From contig DGOT01000095.1 of the NCBI GenBank assembly GCA_002389465.1, positions 13,159-23,248 on the forward strand: 10,090 bases of DNA, written 5' to 3'. Every line of letters begins with the position of its first letter. The first letter of the stretch is position 1. This document shows, piece by piece, positions 1 through 6,611 of the stretch. The DNA comes from Bacteroidales bacterium UBA4459. Lineage in GTDB: Bacteria; Bacteroidota; Bacteroidia; Bacteroidales; F082. Position numbers and translations under genes: made by a program. The notes under the pieces were generated by a model that was given only the letters and a program-made list of their open reading frames with translations, did no database searches and was not told the DNA's origin.

Positions 1-10
1 AATCCAAAAC

Positions 11-40
11 CACCTTCTTAGAAGGTGTGATTTTTATTTT
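11..40 (+). terminator. Probable intrinsic terminator of an upstream gene
   Basis: A perfect 7-bp inverted repeat, CACCTTC (11-17) and GAAGGTG (21-27), encloses a 3-nt loop and is followed by a T-rich run at 31-40. This is the shape of a rho-independent terminator reading left to right, so it probably ends a gene lying just outside the window. The complementary strand has only a short T run after the stem, so termination in the other direction would be weaker. Confidence 0.6.
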
Positions 41-77
41 ATAGGCCGGAACCGGCAAGAGACGAAATAAAATAAAC

Positions 78-85
78 TATTTTTG
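78..85 (+). promoter_or_regulatory. Possible -7 box (TATTTTTG) upstream of the asparagine-synthetase-like gene
   Basis: TATTTTTG fits the Bacteroidetes -7 consensus TAnnTTTG and would place the transcription start about 22 nt before the ATG at 115. No TTG is found at the expected distance upstream, where the sequence is GC-rich (around 45-56). The call therefore rests on one box in an AT-rich stretch. The terminator just upstream supports a need for a new promoter here. Confidence 0.4.
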
Positions 86-114
86 AGAACAAATCCGCAT
101 ATAAAATCCGATCT

Positions 115-1824
115 ATGGCAGGCATAATGCTTATATACCGGCACAAACAACTGAAACTGCCCCTGTGGGAGAAGATAGAAAGCATACAAAAAAATAGTGA
201 CGGTGTATCCGTATTGTATAAAAATGAAACTTTTGTCCTGCTAAAAAAGGGCAAAGAGAATTATCCTGTTCAGGTAATAGATCGTCAGGACTATACTTTA
301 GTCATAGAAGGAAAAATATATGGTGTTGATGTCTTTAACAACGACAATCTCTTCCGATGTTCTCATGAGATATTATTCAATAAAAATAAGGATGAGAGCT
401 TACATCATCTAAGGAGCCTTGACGGGGAGTTTGTCGTTTACCTGATCAATAAATCGTCAAAAAAAATTGTCGTTGTTAATGATTACCTGGGCAGGCTTCC
501 GCTTTATTATATCCAAAGTGACCATTTCATAATTGGGAGAGATATCGGCTTGATTCACAAATTGTCAGGGGGCCTTGAATTCAGTGATGACGGCGTTTAT
601 CAGTACATGAGATTAGGGTATCCGCTGGGAAATAAAACCCTTTTTAAAAACCTGAATCGTTTGCCACCTTCCTCTTTTATTCAATTGGATAAGAAAGTCA
701 GTATTCAAAATCAGACCCTTTCATTGCTGGAATGGCGGGAATCAGGAAGGCGTGTTAAGAATCCTGAACAGGTTTTATACGAATTATTTAAACAAGCGGT
801 TAAGGATAGGTTAGATGCATTTGAAAGGCCGGTGCTCTCACTGAGTGGCGGGCTCGACTCCAGAATCATCATGGGTGAAATTGAAAAAGATAAACAATCA
901 GTTGCCTATGAAAGTTTTCTTTATGACCATGCCATAATCCAATCGGATGTAAAAATAGCTGAACAACTAGGTGAGTTTTACAACAGGCAAGTCGGAATAA
1001 CTACATTGGAAGAGTGGTCGCCGCAGTATTTTGATGAATTGATCAGCGCCAAATTTGGTATGAATTACCTCGGAATGGCGTTTATTATTCCCTTTTTAAA
1101 AAAAATGTCAGCAAAGTATGACCTGATGCTGACAGGGGATGGAGGCGACAAAACCCTGGCGTACTTATTTCCGGGCATTCAATTGTTTACACCCGGTATA
1201 GATACCCGGATTTTAAGAGCAAATGAAATAACAACAAAAAGTACATGTGTGCAACTATGCAAATTTGACACGAACGGAAAGGAGGAAGCACTTCTGTCGC
1301 ACCTGAATGGCTATCCTTATGCGGATCCTAAAATAAACTACAAACACTTTTTACTTTTCGAACGGACTAATAACTGGCTGTTTGAGGGTGAAGACAGGAA
1401 CAGGCAATATATCTGGAGTACATCGCCATTTTACCATCCTGAGTTTTTTAAAGTGGTACACTCAATCAATGAAAATGAAAAAAAGAACTTTCAATTGTAT
1501 CACGCCTTCACAAGTCTTATTGACCCTGAATTAAATAAAATCTCAAATGCTAATTGGGGTTTTTCGATTAGAGAAAACGCAAAGTTGAAAAAGCTTATCT
1601 ACAAGCAGCATGTTAAACAATATGTAAAACTAGTCATGCCGCGGGTCAGAACAGCAAAACAAACTTCAGAGAAAATGAAGCGTGCACTAAATAATCAACT
1701 TTCGGGCAAATCAGCAGAGCGCTTGGGTCTGAAAAGGAATTTCAATATCAGTGAGTTGTCACAAGAATCTATATTCCATGTATTGACATTGTTAAAAGTA
1801 GCTGAATCAATGGAGCGGAAATAG
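115..1824 (+). CDS. Asparagine synthetase-like protein with a degenerate glutaminase domain
   Basis: This 569-residue protein has the two-domain plan of AsnB enzymes. Residues 1-190 resemble the class II glutaminase fold, including the D103-G-E-F and D123..LGRLPLYY (123-132) motifs. Residues 215-480 hold the ATP-dependent synthetase domain, with the PP-loop SGGLDS (244-249) and TGDGGDK (340-346), matching the SGEGxDE motif of AsnB. The region with EDRNR (426-430) and SPFY (437-440) fits the family C-terminal part. The start gives MAGI, aligned with the family's MCGI, so the nucleophile Cys2 is Ala. The glutamine-binding NGEIYN motif reads EGKIYG (65-70). In the synthetase half, the second acid of GxDE is Lys346, and Arg250 follows the PP-loop. 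Glutamine-dependent amide transfer is therefore unlikely. The enzyme may use free ammonia or another amine on an adenylated carboxylate. The flippase and glycosyltransferase nearby suggest modification of a surface glycan. A lasso-cyclase or beta-lactam-synthetase-like role cannot be excluded. The family call is firm; the substrate is unknown. Confidence 0.88.
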   Translation: MAGIMLIYRHKQLKLPLWEKIESIQKNSDGVSVLYKNETFVLLKKGKENYPVQVIDRQDYTLVIEGKIYGVDVFNNDNLFRCSHEILFNKNKDESLHHLRSLDGEFVVYLINKSSKKIVVVNDYLGRLPLYYIQSDHFIIGRDIGLIHKLSGGLEFSDDGVYQYMRLGYPLGNKTLFKNLNRLPPSSFIQLDKKVSIQNQTLSLLEWRESGRRVKNPEQVLYELFKQAVKDRLDAFERPVLSLSGGLDSRIIMGEIEKDKQSVAYESFLYDHAIIQSDVKIAEQLGEFYNRQVGITTLEEWSPQYFDELISAKFGMNYLGMAFIIPFLKKMSAKYDLMLTGDGGDKTLAYLFPGIQLFTPGIDTRILRANEITTKSTCVQLCKFDTNGKEEALLSHLNGYPYADPKINYKHFLLFERTNNWLFEGEDRNRQYIWSTSPFYHPEFFKVVHSINENEKKNFQLYHAFTSLIDPELNKISNANWGFSIRENAKLKKLIYKQHVKQYVKLVMPRVRTAKQTSEKMKRALNNQLSGKSAERLGLKRNFNISELSQESIFHVLTLLKVAESMERK

Positions 1825-1826
1825 TT

Positions 1827-3134
1827 TTAAAATGCCTTCTTTTTAAGTACATCCTTAACCAGAATTACAAAATCTGACAAGTCCTTTTTAACAGGAATCC
1901 AATCAGTGAGCCTTGTTTGCGTTTCTTTTTTAAAGACGAAATACTGGTAAACAACCGATGAAATATAACTGACAGATGCTGTGATGGCAGCGCCCACGTA
2001 ACCGAAAACAGGGATTAATGTAAACGCCAGAATAAAGGTGAATATCATCCCTACAAGATTGGCTCGCATATTTACTTTAGGGTTGCCCAGACCAGAAAAA
2101 TAATGGCTGAAAATATTGTTAGCCGCAAGTGCCATTACCCCGGGACTCAAGGCAATAATAATGAGTTTCACACCTGTAAAATCTTTGCTGAATAACAGGG
2201 AATATACTTGCTCTGGCAGGGCAACTAAAATAAATAGTGCAGCAAGCGTCAACATCACTGTAAACTTCATCAGTTTTATAGTCAGGTGTTTTGCATAACC
2301 CGGATCATTTGTGTTGGATATGGTTGAGAACTGCACCAGCGATATACTTTGTCCGATAATCCTGAGTCCTTCTGTAAGCTGGACACCGGCATTATAGACA
2401 CCTAAGGAAGAAAGCCCCGTGAAATACCGTAATACATAGAAACTTAGCCTTTTATTTCCGACATTAAGAATGTTGGCAGAGAATGAAATAATTCCATAGT
2501 TAACGACTTTTCTGAGTACATCTTTCCAACCTTGGATAAATAACCTTCCAACTGTTCTTAACAGCGTGTAAAACCCGAGAATCGCCCCAATACCGTAGGC
2601 TAAATATAGGGCATGAACATAAGAGGCAGGTGTTTCATCATGTATAACAAAAATGCCATACAGGAAAACACCCAGGAATACTAAGATTTGCACTGTAAAA
2701 ATGATGTTGTACACTTTAATTTTTTCCCTACCCAGTAAAAGATTGTAATGTGTGATCAGAAGTGCATTCAGCAGGGCGAGCATAAGGATGTGTATTTCAT
2801 AACCCGCCGGAATGACGGTGGCGTATACAACGGGAAAAACGGCCTGCATGAACAGCGAAAGCAGGAAAAAAGTGAGAATCACCACACCAATCCACAAATA
2901 GGCAGGAAAAAGCAATTGTCCGGCATTGGCACGCGAACTGAAATAAATTAAAGCGCTTCCTGCCAGTAGGTCGATAAACATCTGAATCACCGTGATGTCC
3001 ACCATAATCAAAGCAATAACCCCAAAACCTTCACTGCCGATTTTGTTGGTTATCAGCAATAAAATGACCAGGTTGACGGCGGCGTTTAAAAGCCGTGTTC
3101 CTGCTGTGCCAACAATCTTTTTTAGCATAACCAT
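1827..3134 (-). CDS. Wzx-like polysaccharide flippase (MOP superfamily)
   Basis: This 435-residue integral membrane protein is composed largely of hydrophobic helices, about 12 by eye. It starts with the short basic MVMLKK and a helix bearing the TRLLNAAVNLVILLL pattern, then a GSEGFGVIAL loop (33-42) typical of O-antigen and teichoic-acid exporters. Residues 341-390 (IFSHYFSGLGNPKVNMR, then PVFGYVGAAITASVSY) match the conserved C-terminal half of the family. A charged cytoplasmic tail rich in Lys follows. The expected role is to flip undecaprenyl-linked glycan units across the inner membrane. It is transcribed toward the asparagine-synthetase-like gene, with only 2 bp between the two stop codons, and divergently from the glycosyltransferase. 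ATG at 3128 (residue 3) is an alternative start. The family call is secure, but the exact glycan carried is not visible from sequence. Confidence 0.88.
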   Translation of the reverse strand: MVMLKKIVGTAGTRLLNAAVNLVILLLITNKIGSEGFGVIALIMVDITVIQMFIDLLAGSALIYFSSRANAGQLLFPAYLWIGVVILTFFLLSLFMQAVFPVVYATVIPAGYEIHILMLALLNALLITHYNLLLGREKIKVYNIIFTVQILVFLGVFLYGIFVIHDETPASYVHALYLAYGIGAILGFYTLLRTVGRLFIQGWKDVLRKVVNYGIISFSANILNVGNKRLSFYVLRYFTGLSSLGVYNAGVQLTEGLRIIGQSISLVQFSTISNTNDPGYAKHLTIKLMKFTVMLTLAALFILVALPEQVYSLLFSKDFTGVKLIIIALSPGVMALAANNIFSHYFSGLGNPKVNMRANLVGMIFTFILAFTLIPVFGYVGAAITASVSYISSVVYQYFVFKKETQTRLTDWIPVKKDLSDFVILVKDVLKKKAF

Positions 3135-3144
3135 AAGTTAAACG

Positions 3145-3152
3145 CAAAAATA
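3145..3152 (-). promoter_or_regulatory. Possible -7 box (TATTTTTG, minus strand) for the flippase gene
   Basis: Read on the minus strand, 3152-3145 gives TATTTTTG, which fits TAnnTTTG. No TTG lies about 19 nt upstream on that strand. Initiation about 7 nt downstream would leave a leader of only a few bases before the ATG at 3134 (or about 10 before the one at 3128). The match may be fortuitous. Confidence 0.3.
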
Positions 3153-3170
3153 AGAATTATCATGCACCGT

Positions 3171-3200
3171 TTGTTTTAATAATTGTTGGCGGTATATTTG
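3171..3200 (+). promoter_or_regulatory. Bacteroidetes-type promoter of the GT2 fusion gene
   Basis: TTG at 3171-3173, a 19-nt spacer and TATATTTG at 3193-3200 match the Bacteroidetes consensus TTG-N19-TAnnTTTG. Initiation is expected near 3206-3208, giving a leader of about 35 nt before the ATG at 3242. A second perfect -7-like box, TATATTTG at 3215-3222, lies 22 nt further on but has no TTG at the right distance (the nearest spacer is 26 nt). Confidence 0.65.
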
Positions 3201-3241
3201 CCTGTCATTTGTCTTATATTTGAAATTCATTTTAATACCCG

Positions 3242-5221
3242 ATGAAGTTATCAGTCATAATTGTCAATTATAATGTCGAATATTTCCTCGAACAGTGCCT
3301 GCATGCTGTACGGCGTGCTATGAAAGGAGTAGCGGGAGAAGTGATTGTGGTGGATAATAATTCAATTGACGGATCGAATGCAATGGTAAAGAATAAGTTT
3401 CCGGAGGTGAAACTTTACGAGAACAAAGAGAATCTTGGATTTTCAAAAGCCAATAACCAGGGTATAAAAAAATCATCAGGTGAGTACGTGTTGTTACTCA
3501 ATCCTGATACGGTGGTGGAAGATGATACTTTTTCAAAGGTTATCGATTTCATGGATGAGCATCCGGAAGCCGGGGCATTGGGCGTTAAAATGGTAGATGG
3601 AGCCGGTAAATTTCTGCCCGAATCAAAAAGAGGATTACCAACGCCTGCTGCTGCTTTTTATAAAATGTTCGGGATTTCCAAAGTGTTTCCCAGGTCAAAA
3701 ATATTTTCTAAATACCATTTGGGTTATTTGAATGAGAATGAGACGCACGAAGTAGATATCTTATCAGGCGCTTTCATGCTGTTGCGTAAGAAAGTGTTAG
3801 ATGAAATTGGTTTGCTCGATGAAACGTTTTTTATGTATGGTGAGGATATCGACCTGTCATACCGGGTCATTAAGGCAGGGTATAAGAATTTTTATTATCC
3901 TGAAACACGTATCATCCATTACAAAGGCGAAAGCACAAAAAAAAGCAGCGTGAATTATGTCCTTGTGTTTTATAATGCAATGGTCATTTTTGCTAAGAAG
4001 CATTTTACCTATAAAAATGCACGTCTTTTTACCTACCTGATAAACCTTGCAATCTATTTCAGGGCTTTTTTAGCAATTCTTTCAAGGATTTTTGAGAGAT
4101 TATTATTGCCTGTTTTTGATGCCGCTGCATTGTTGGGAGGCATACTGGCCATCACCGGTATCTGGGGGAGGAGTTTTATATATACCGAAGGAGGTAGCTA
4201 TCCACACGCTTTTTATGTATATGTCATTCCTTCGTACATAATTATGTGGCTCTTATCCATATACTTCAGTGGGGGTTACGATAAACCGGTGCGTATGATG
4301 AAATCGGTCATCGGTATGGGTGCCGGAACGATGGTTATTCTTGTGTTGTATGCTTTACTTCCTGAATCACTGCGTTTTTCGCGTGCGTTGATCCTTCTGG
4401 GCACTGCCTGGGGCGTTTTGGCGCTTCCTGCAATCAGGCTGATCTTGTACTTGTTTAAGGTACCCTGGATACAGTTAGGTGAAAAACAAAGCCAGCGATT
4501 TCTTGTGATTGGCGAAAAAGAAGAAGCTAAACGAGTGGCGAAATTGCTCGAATCGGCTTATGCTAAACCTGAATATATTGGCTTGGTAAGCAGCGGCGAG
4601 AGGTTAAAAAAAGATAAGGATTTTGTAGGCAATATCAATCAGGTGCTGGATATTATTACTATTTATACGATTGATGAAGTGGTCTTTTGCTCTAAAAATA
4701 TTCCCCACCAGATGATCATCGACAAAATGACCGAATGGCAACATACGCAGGTCGATTACAAGATTGCTCCCGAAGACAGCCTGTCGATCATTGGCAGTAA
4801 CTCCATACACACCAGGGGAGATCTTTATACTGTACATATAAATGCCGTTGGTAAAGTGGCTAACAGGCGCAACAAGCGACTTCTGGATGTAGTGTTAAGC
4901 ATGGTCTTTATACTCATATCACCCGTAGCGGTGTTTTTTCAGAAATATTCGTTGTACTTCCTGAAAAATACCATCAGCGTACTCTTCGGATGTAAAAGTT
5001 GGGTAGGGTATTGTCCTGTCGCTACCAAAGAAGTTCACCTGCCGAAAATCAGAAAAGGAGTGTTGAATCCGGCCAATGCCATGAAACTAAAAGAGTTGGA
5101 TGAAGAAACAGCTGGAAAGCTGAATATCCTTTACGCACGTGATTACAACATCTGGAAAGACCTGAACATCGTTTTATATGCCTTCAGACGTCTCGGCCAA
5201 GATGTTACAGTGCAAAAGTAG
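3242..5221 (+). CDS. GT2 glycosyltransferase fused to a PGT-like membrane region
   Basis: This 659-residue protein has two parts. Residues 1-255 are a rhamnosyltransferase-like GT2 domain: SVIIVNYN at the start, VVDNNSIDGS (36-45) for nucleotide-sugar binding, NLGFSKANNQG (64-74), NPDT (87-90) as the metal-binding DxD-type motif, and YGEDIDLSYR (199-208) with the expected catalytic acid. Next come about four membrane helices (roughly 287-308, 324-343, 354-373, 381-404) and a Rossmann-like segment opening with RFLVIG (419-424). This order is typical of WcaJ-like polyprenyl-phosphate sugar transferases. The tail has KRLLDVVLS (545-553), a fifth helix (to about 567), SWVGY (586-590), LPKIRKGVL (600-608) and YARDYNIWKDLNI (631-643). 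These look like the two ends of the PGT domain. The central part with the KFRSM-like and LDELPQ-like catalytic motifs seems absent. The protein probably adds a sugar to a lipid-linked glycan from the inner membrane. The GT2 activity call is firm; the role of the C-terminal half is uncertain. Confidence 0.9.
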   Translation: MKLSVIIVNYNVEYFLEQCLHAVRRAMKGVAGEVIVVDNNSIDGSNAMVKNKFPEVKLYENKENLGFSKANNQGIKKSSGEYVLLLNPDTVVEDDTFSKVIDFMDEHPEAGALGVKMVDGAGKFLPESKRGLPTPAAAFYKMFGISKVFPRSKIFSKYHLGYLNENETHEVDILSGAFMLLRKKVLDEIGLLDETFFMYGEDIDLSYRVIKAGYKNFYYPETRIIHYKGESTKKSSVNYVLVFYNAMVIFAKKHFTYKNARLFTYLINLAIYFRAFLAILSRIFERLLLPVFDAAALLGGILAITGIWGRSFIYTEGGSYPHAFYVYVIPSYIIMWLLSIYFSGGYDKPVRMMKSVIGMGAGTMVILVLYALLPESLRFSRALILLGTAWGVLALPAIRLILYLFKVPWIQLGEKQSQRFLVIGEKEEAKRVAKLLESAYAKPEYIGLVSSGERLKKDKDFVGNINQVLDIITIYTIDEVVFCSKNIPHQMIIDKMTEWQHTQVDYKIAPEDSLSIIGSNSIHTRGDLYTVHINAVGKVANRRNKRLLDVVLSMVFILISPVAVFFQKYSLYFLKNTISVLFGCKSWVGYCPVATKEVHLPKIRKGVLNPANAMKLKELDEETAGKLNILYARDYNIWKDLNIVLYAFRRLGQDVTVQK

Positions 5222-5252
5222 GACGCTTGAATATGAATAACGAATTGTGAAC

Positions 5253-5280
5253 ACCAGCCTGCACTGCTCGTCTTTTTTTT
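5253..5280 (+). terminator. Weak intrinsic terminator after the GT2 fusion gene
   Basis: An imperfect stem, ACCAGC (5253-5258) with GCTCGT (5266-5271) and one C-C mismatch, closes a 7-nt loop. It is followed by a run of eight Ts (5273-5280). The T run is convincing and lies about 50 nt after the stop codon. The stem is short, so efficiency may be modest. Confidence 0.42.
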
Positions 5281-5330
5281 AATTACAATTTCTGTTTATC
5301 CCACTTCAATTTTAATTATGATCTCAACAG

Positions 5331-5360
5331 TTGTATAAACCATATAAAGCTTTAAATTTG
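5331..5360 (+). promoter_or_regulatory. Bacteroidetes-type promoter of nusB
   Basis: TTG at 5331-5333, exactly 19 nt of spacer, and TAAATTTG at 5353-5360 form a full match to TTG-N19-TAnnTTTG. Transcription would begin near 5366-5368, leaving a leader of about 22 nt before the ATG at 5390. No Shine-Dalgarno sequence is visible, as is usual in this phylum. With the terminator upstream, this suggests nusB is transcribed independently of the glycosyltransferase. Confidence 0.72.
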
Positions 5361-5389
5361 CAGCTAATTATTTACAAGTTCATATAATT

Positions 5390-6346
5390 ATGTTATATCG
5401 CAGGCATCTAAGAATAAAAGTGTTGCAGTCGCTTTATTCCTGGTACACCGGGGGGCAATCCGAGCTCCCAAAAGCTGAACGAGAACTGCTCCATGGAATC
5501 GATATATTGTATGAACTGTTCATTTACCAGCTTTCATTTGTTTTAGAGGTTAAGAAATTCACTGAAGAGCGCATTGAACAGAACAAAAAAAAGTTCTACC
5601 CTACTGAAGAAGACCTGAATCCAAATCTGAAATTTGTGCACAATGCCGTCTTCAATATTTTGGAAACAAATAAAAGTTTTCACAGGCTGGTAAAATCCTA
5701 TAAAATAAACTGGTCGGATGAGGAAGACATGGTCCGGAAGTTTTACACTGAGTTGCGAAACACAAATTTTTATAAAAAATACATGTCATCCGCAACTTCT
5801 TCTTTTGATGAAGATAAAAAGTTTATGATCCAGTTGACAGATCAGCTGCTTTCTGAATTTGAGTCGCTTAGATTCTTTTACGAAGAGAAAAGCATCTATT
5901 TTGTAGATGGTTATGACCTGGTGCTTTTGCTGCTGATCAAATTTTTTGAAACGGCATCTTTAAAATTTACTGAGAACACCCCAATGCCGGGTATTTATAA
6001 AGAATATAAAGAGAAGAATGAAGACCTCGATTTCGTGAAAGTACTGTTCAGGAAAACTATTCTGGGAGATGAGGAGAGTACAGAGATCATCAAGTCAAAA
6101 ACAAAAAACTGGGAGTACGACCGCATCCCGCTGATGGATATCATCTTGTTGAAAATGGCGATTAACGAGTTGCAGGAGATGGAAACTATCCCGCTTAAAG
6201 TAACCTTAAACGAATACATTGAGATGGCCAAATATTTCAGCACGGCCAACAGCAAAGTTTTTGTAAATGGAGTGCTTGATAAGCTGATAGGAGAATTCAA
6301 ATCGGAGGGAAAAATCAATAAAAGCGGCCGGGGCCTGAAGGAGTAA
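5390..6346 (+). CDS. nusB: Transcription antitermination factor NusB, long Bacteroidetes form
   Basis: NusB pairs with NusE (ribosomal protein S10), binds boxA RNA and helps form the antitermination complex on rRNA operons. The protein has 318 residues, more than twice the length of E. coli NusB (139). It opens with RRHLRIKVLQSLYSW (4-18), matching the conserved arginine-rich first helix. The classical C-terminal half lies at about 238-302, including WEYDRIPLMDIILLKMAINEL (241-261), IPLKVTLNEYIEMAKYFS (267-284) and the signature FVNGVLDKL (291-299). The middle portion (about 60-200) is charged, helical and specific to the Bacteroidetes form. The ATG at 5390 is supported by the conserved N-terminus beginning at residue 2 and by the promoter about 30 nt upstream. 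The last 15 residues are basic and low in hydrophobicity, a likely disordered tail. The family assignment is strong; the function of the middle insert is not known to me. Confidence 0.93.
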   Translation: MLYRRHLRIKVLQSLYSWYTGGQSELPKAERELLHGIDILYELFIYQLSFVLEVKKFTEERIEQNKKKFYPTEEDLNPNLKFVHNAVFNILETNKSFHRLVKSYKINWSDEEDMVRKFYTELRNTNFYKKYMSSATSSFDEDKKFMIQLTDQLLSEFESLRFFYEEKSIYFVDGYDLVLLLLIKFFETASLKFTENTPMPGIYKEYKEKNEDLDFVKVLFRKTILGDEESTEIIKSKTKNWEYDRIPLMDIILLKMAINELQEMETIPLKVTLNEYIEMAKYFSTANSKVFVNGVLDKLIGEFKSEGKINKSGRGLKE

Positions 6347-6362
6347 GCACCTTAATTCTTGG

Positions 6363-6393
6363 TTTCATTACGTTACTAAAATTCGTACTTTTG
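6363..6393 (+). promoter_or_regulatory. Probable promoter of aconitase with a long leader
   Basis: TACTTTTG at 6386-6393 fits TAnnTTTG and is followed by C, as often seen. Nineteen bases upstream is TTTC (6363-6366), one base off the TTG-type -33 element. An exact TTG at 6359-6361 is spaced 24 nt away. Initiation near 6399-6401 would give a leader of about 210 nt before the aconitase ATG. No better -7 box is visible closer to the gene. Confidence 0.5.
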
Positions 6394-6611
6394 CCACCGC
6401 TATACGGGAATCGTTAACAGGTTTCTGTTGGATTCTTTTACATAATTAATCAGTTGTGTCCTAAACGATGAAGAAAGATTGCATTGATTTTTAGCAATTT
6501 TTTCTGCAGTGGCGGCATTTTTTGCTTTCTTTTTTTTACTGTAGAAAAAAAGGATGAGCCGGCCCGGCTTGAGGGCATTATTAATAATTAATCAAGAAAA
6601 ATAGATACATC
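6394..6611 (+). other. Long AT-rich structured leader of aconitase
   Basis: This stretch has no substantial coding frame but several possible stem-loops in a row. One is AACAG/CTGTT with a 4-nt loop (6416-6429). Another is a stem of about 10 bp pairing 6473-6482 with 6494-6503, whose right arm is T-rich. A third is a run of eight Ts (6530-6537) facing seven As (6545-6551) across a short loop. The last is a GC-rich hairpin, AGCCG/CGGCT (6557-6569). A tiny ATG frame of eight codons (6468-6494) overlaps the second hairpin. Just before the gene there is an AT-rich palindrome, TTATTAATAA (6578-6587). A regulatory role is inferred only; no known riboswitch is recognised. Confidence 0.4.

Noticed and set aside
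45..56. GCCGG-AA-CCGGC inverted repeat as a second hairpin or operator before the first gene
   Set aside because: The loop would be only 2 nt, no T run follows, and a single short GC-rich repeat is not enough to call an operator.
39..254. Open frame of 71 codons on the minus strand
   Set aside because: It overlaps the well-supported start of the asparagine-synthetase-like gene and shows no recognisable domain.
115..1824. Calling the first gene asnB, or a lasso peptide cyclase
   Set aside because: The lost Cys2 and NGE motif make a true glutamine-dependent AsnB unlikely. No lasso precursor or leader protease is seen in the window, so neither specific name is supported.
6507..6512. CAGUGG resembling the loop of an iron-responsive element upstream of aconitase
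   Set aside because: The flanking bases form only three pairs (CTG with CGG, one of them wobble) before a mismatch, and there is no bulged C at the required place, so this is not an IRE.
6556..6570. GC-rich hairpin next to a T run on the minus strand as a minus-strand terminator
   Set aside because: No minus-strand gene nearby would use it, and it lies in the leader of a plus-strand gene. It is recorded only as part of the leader structure.
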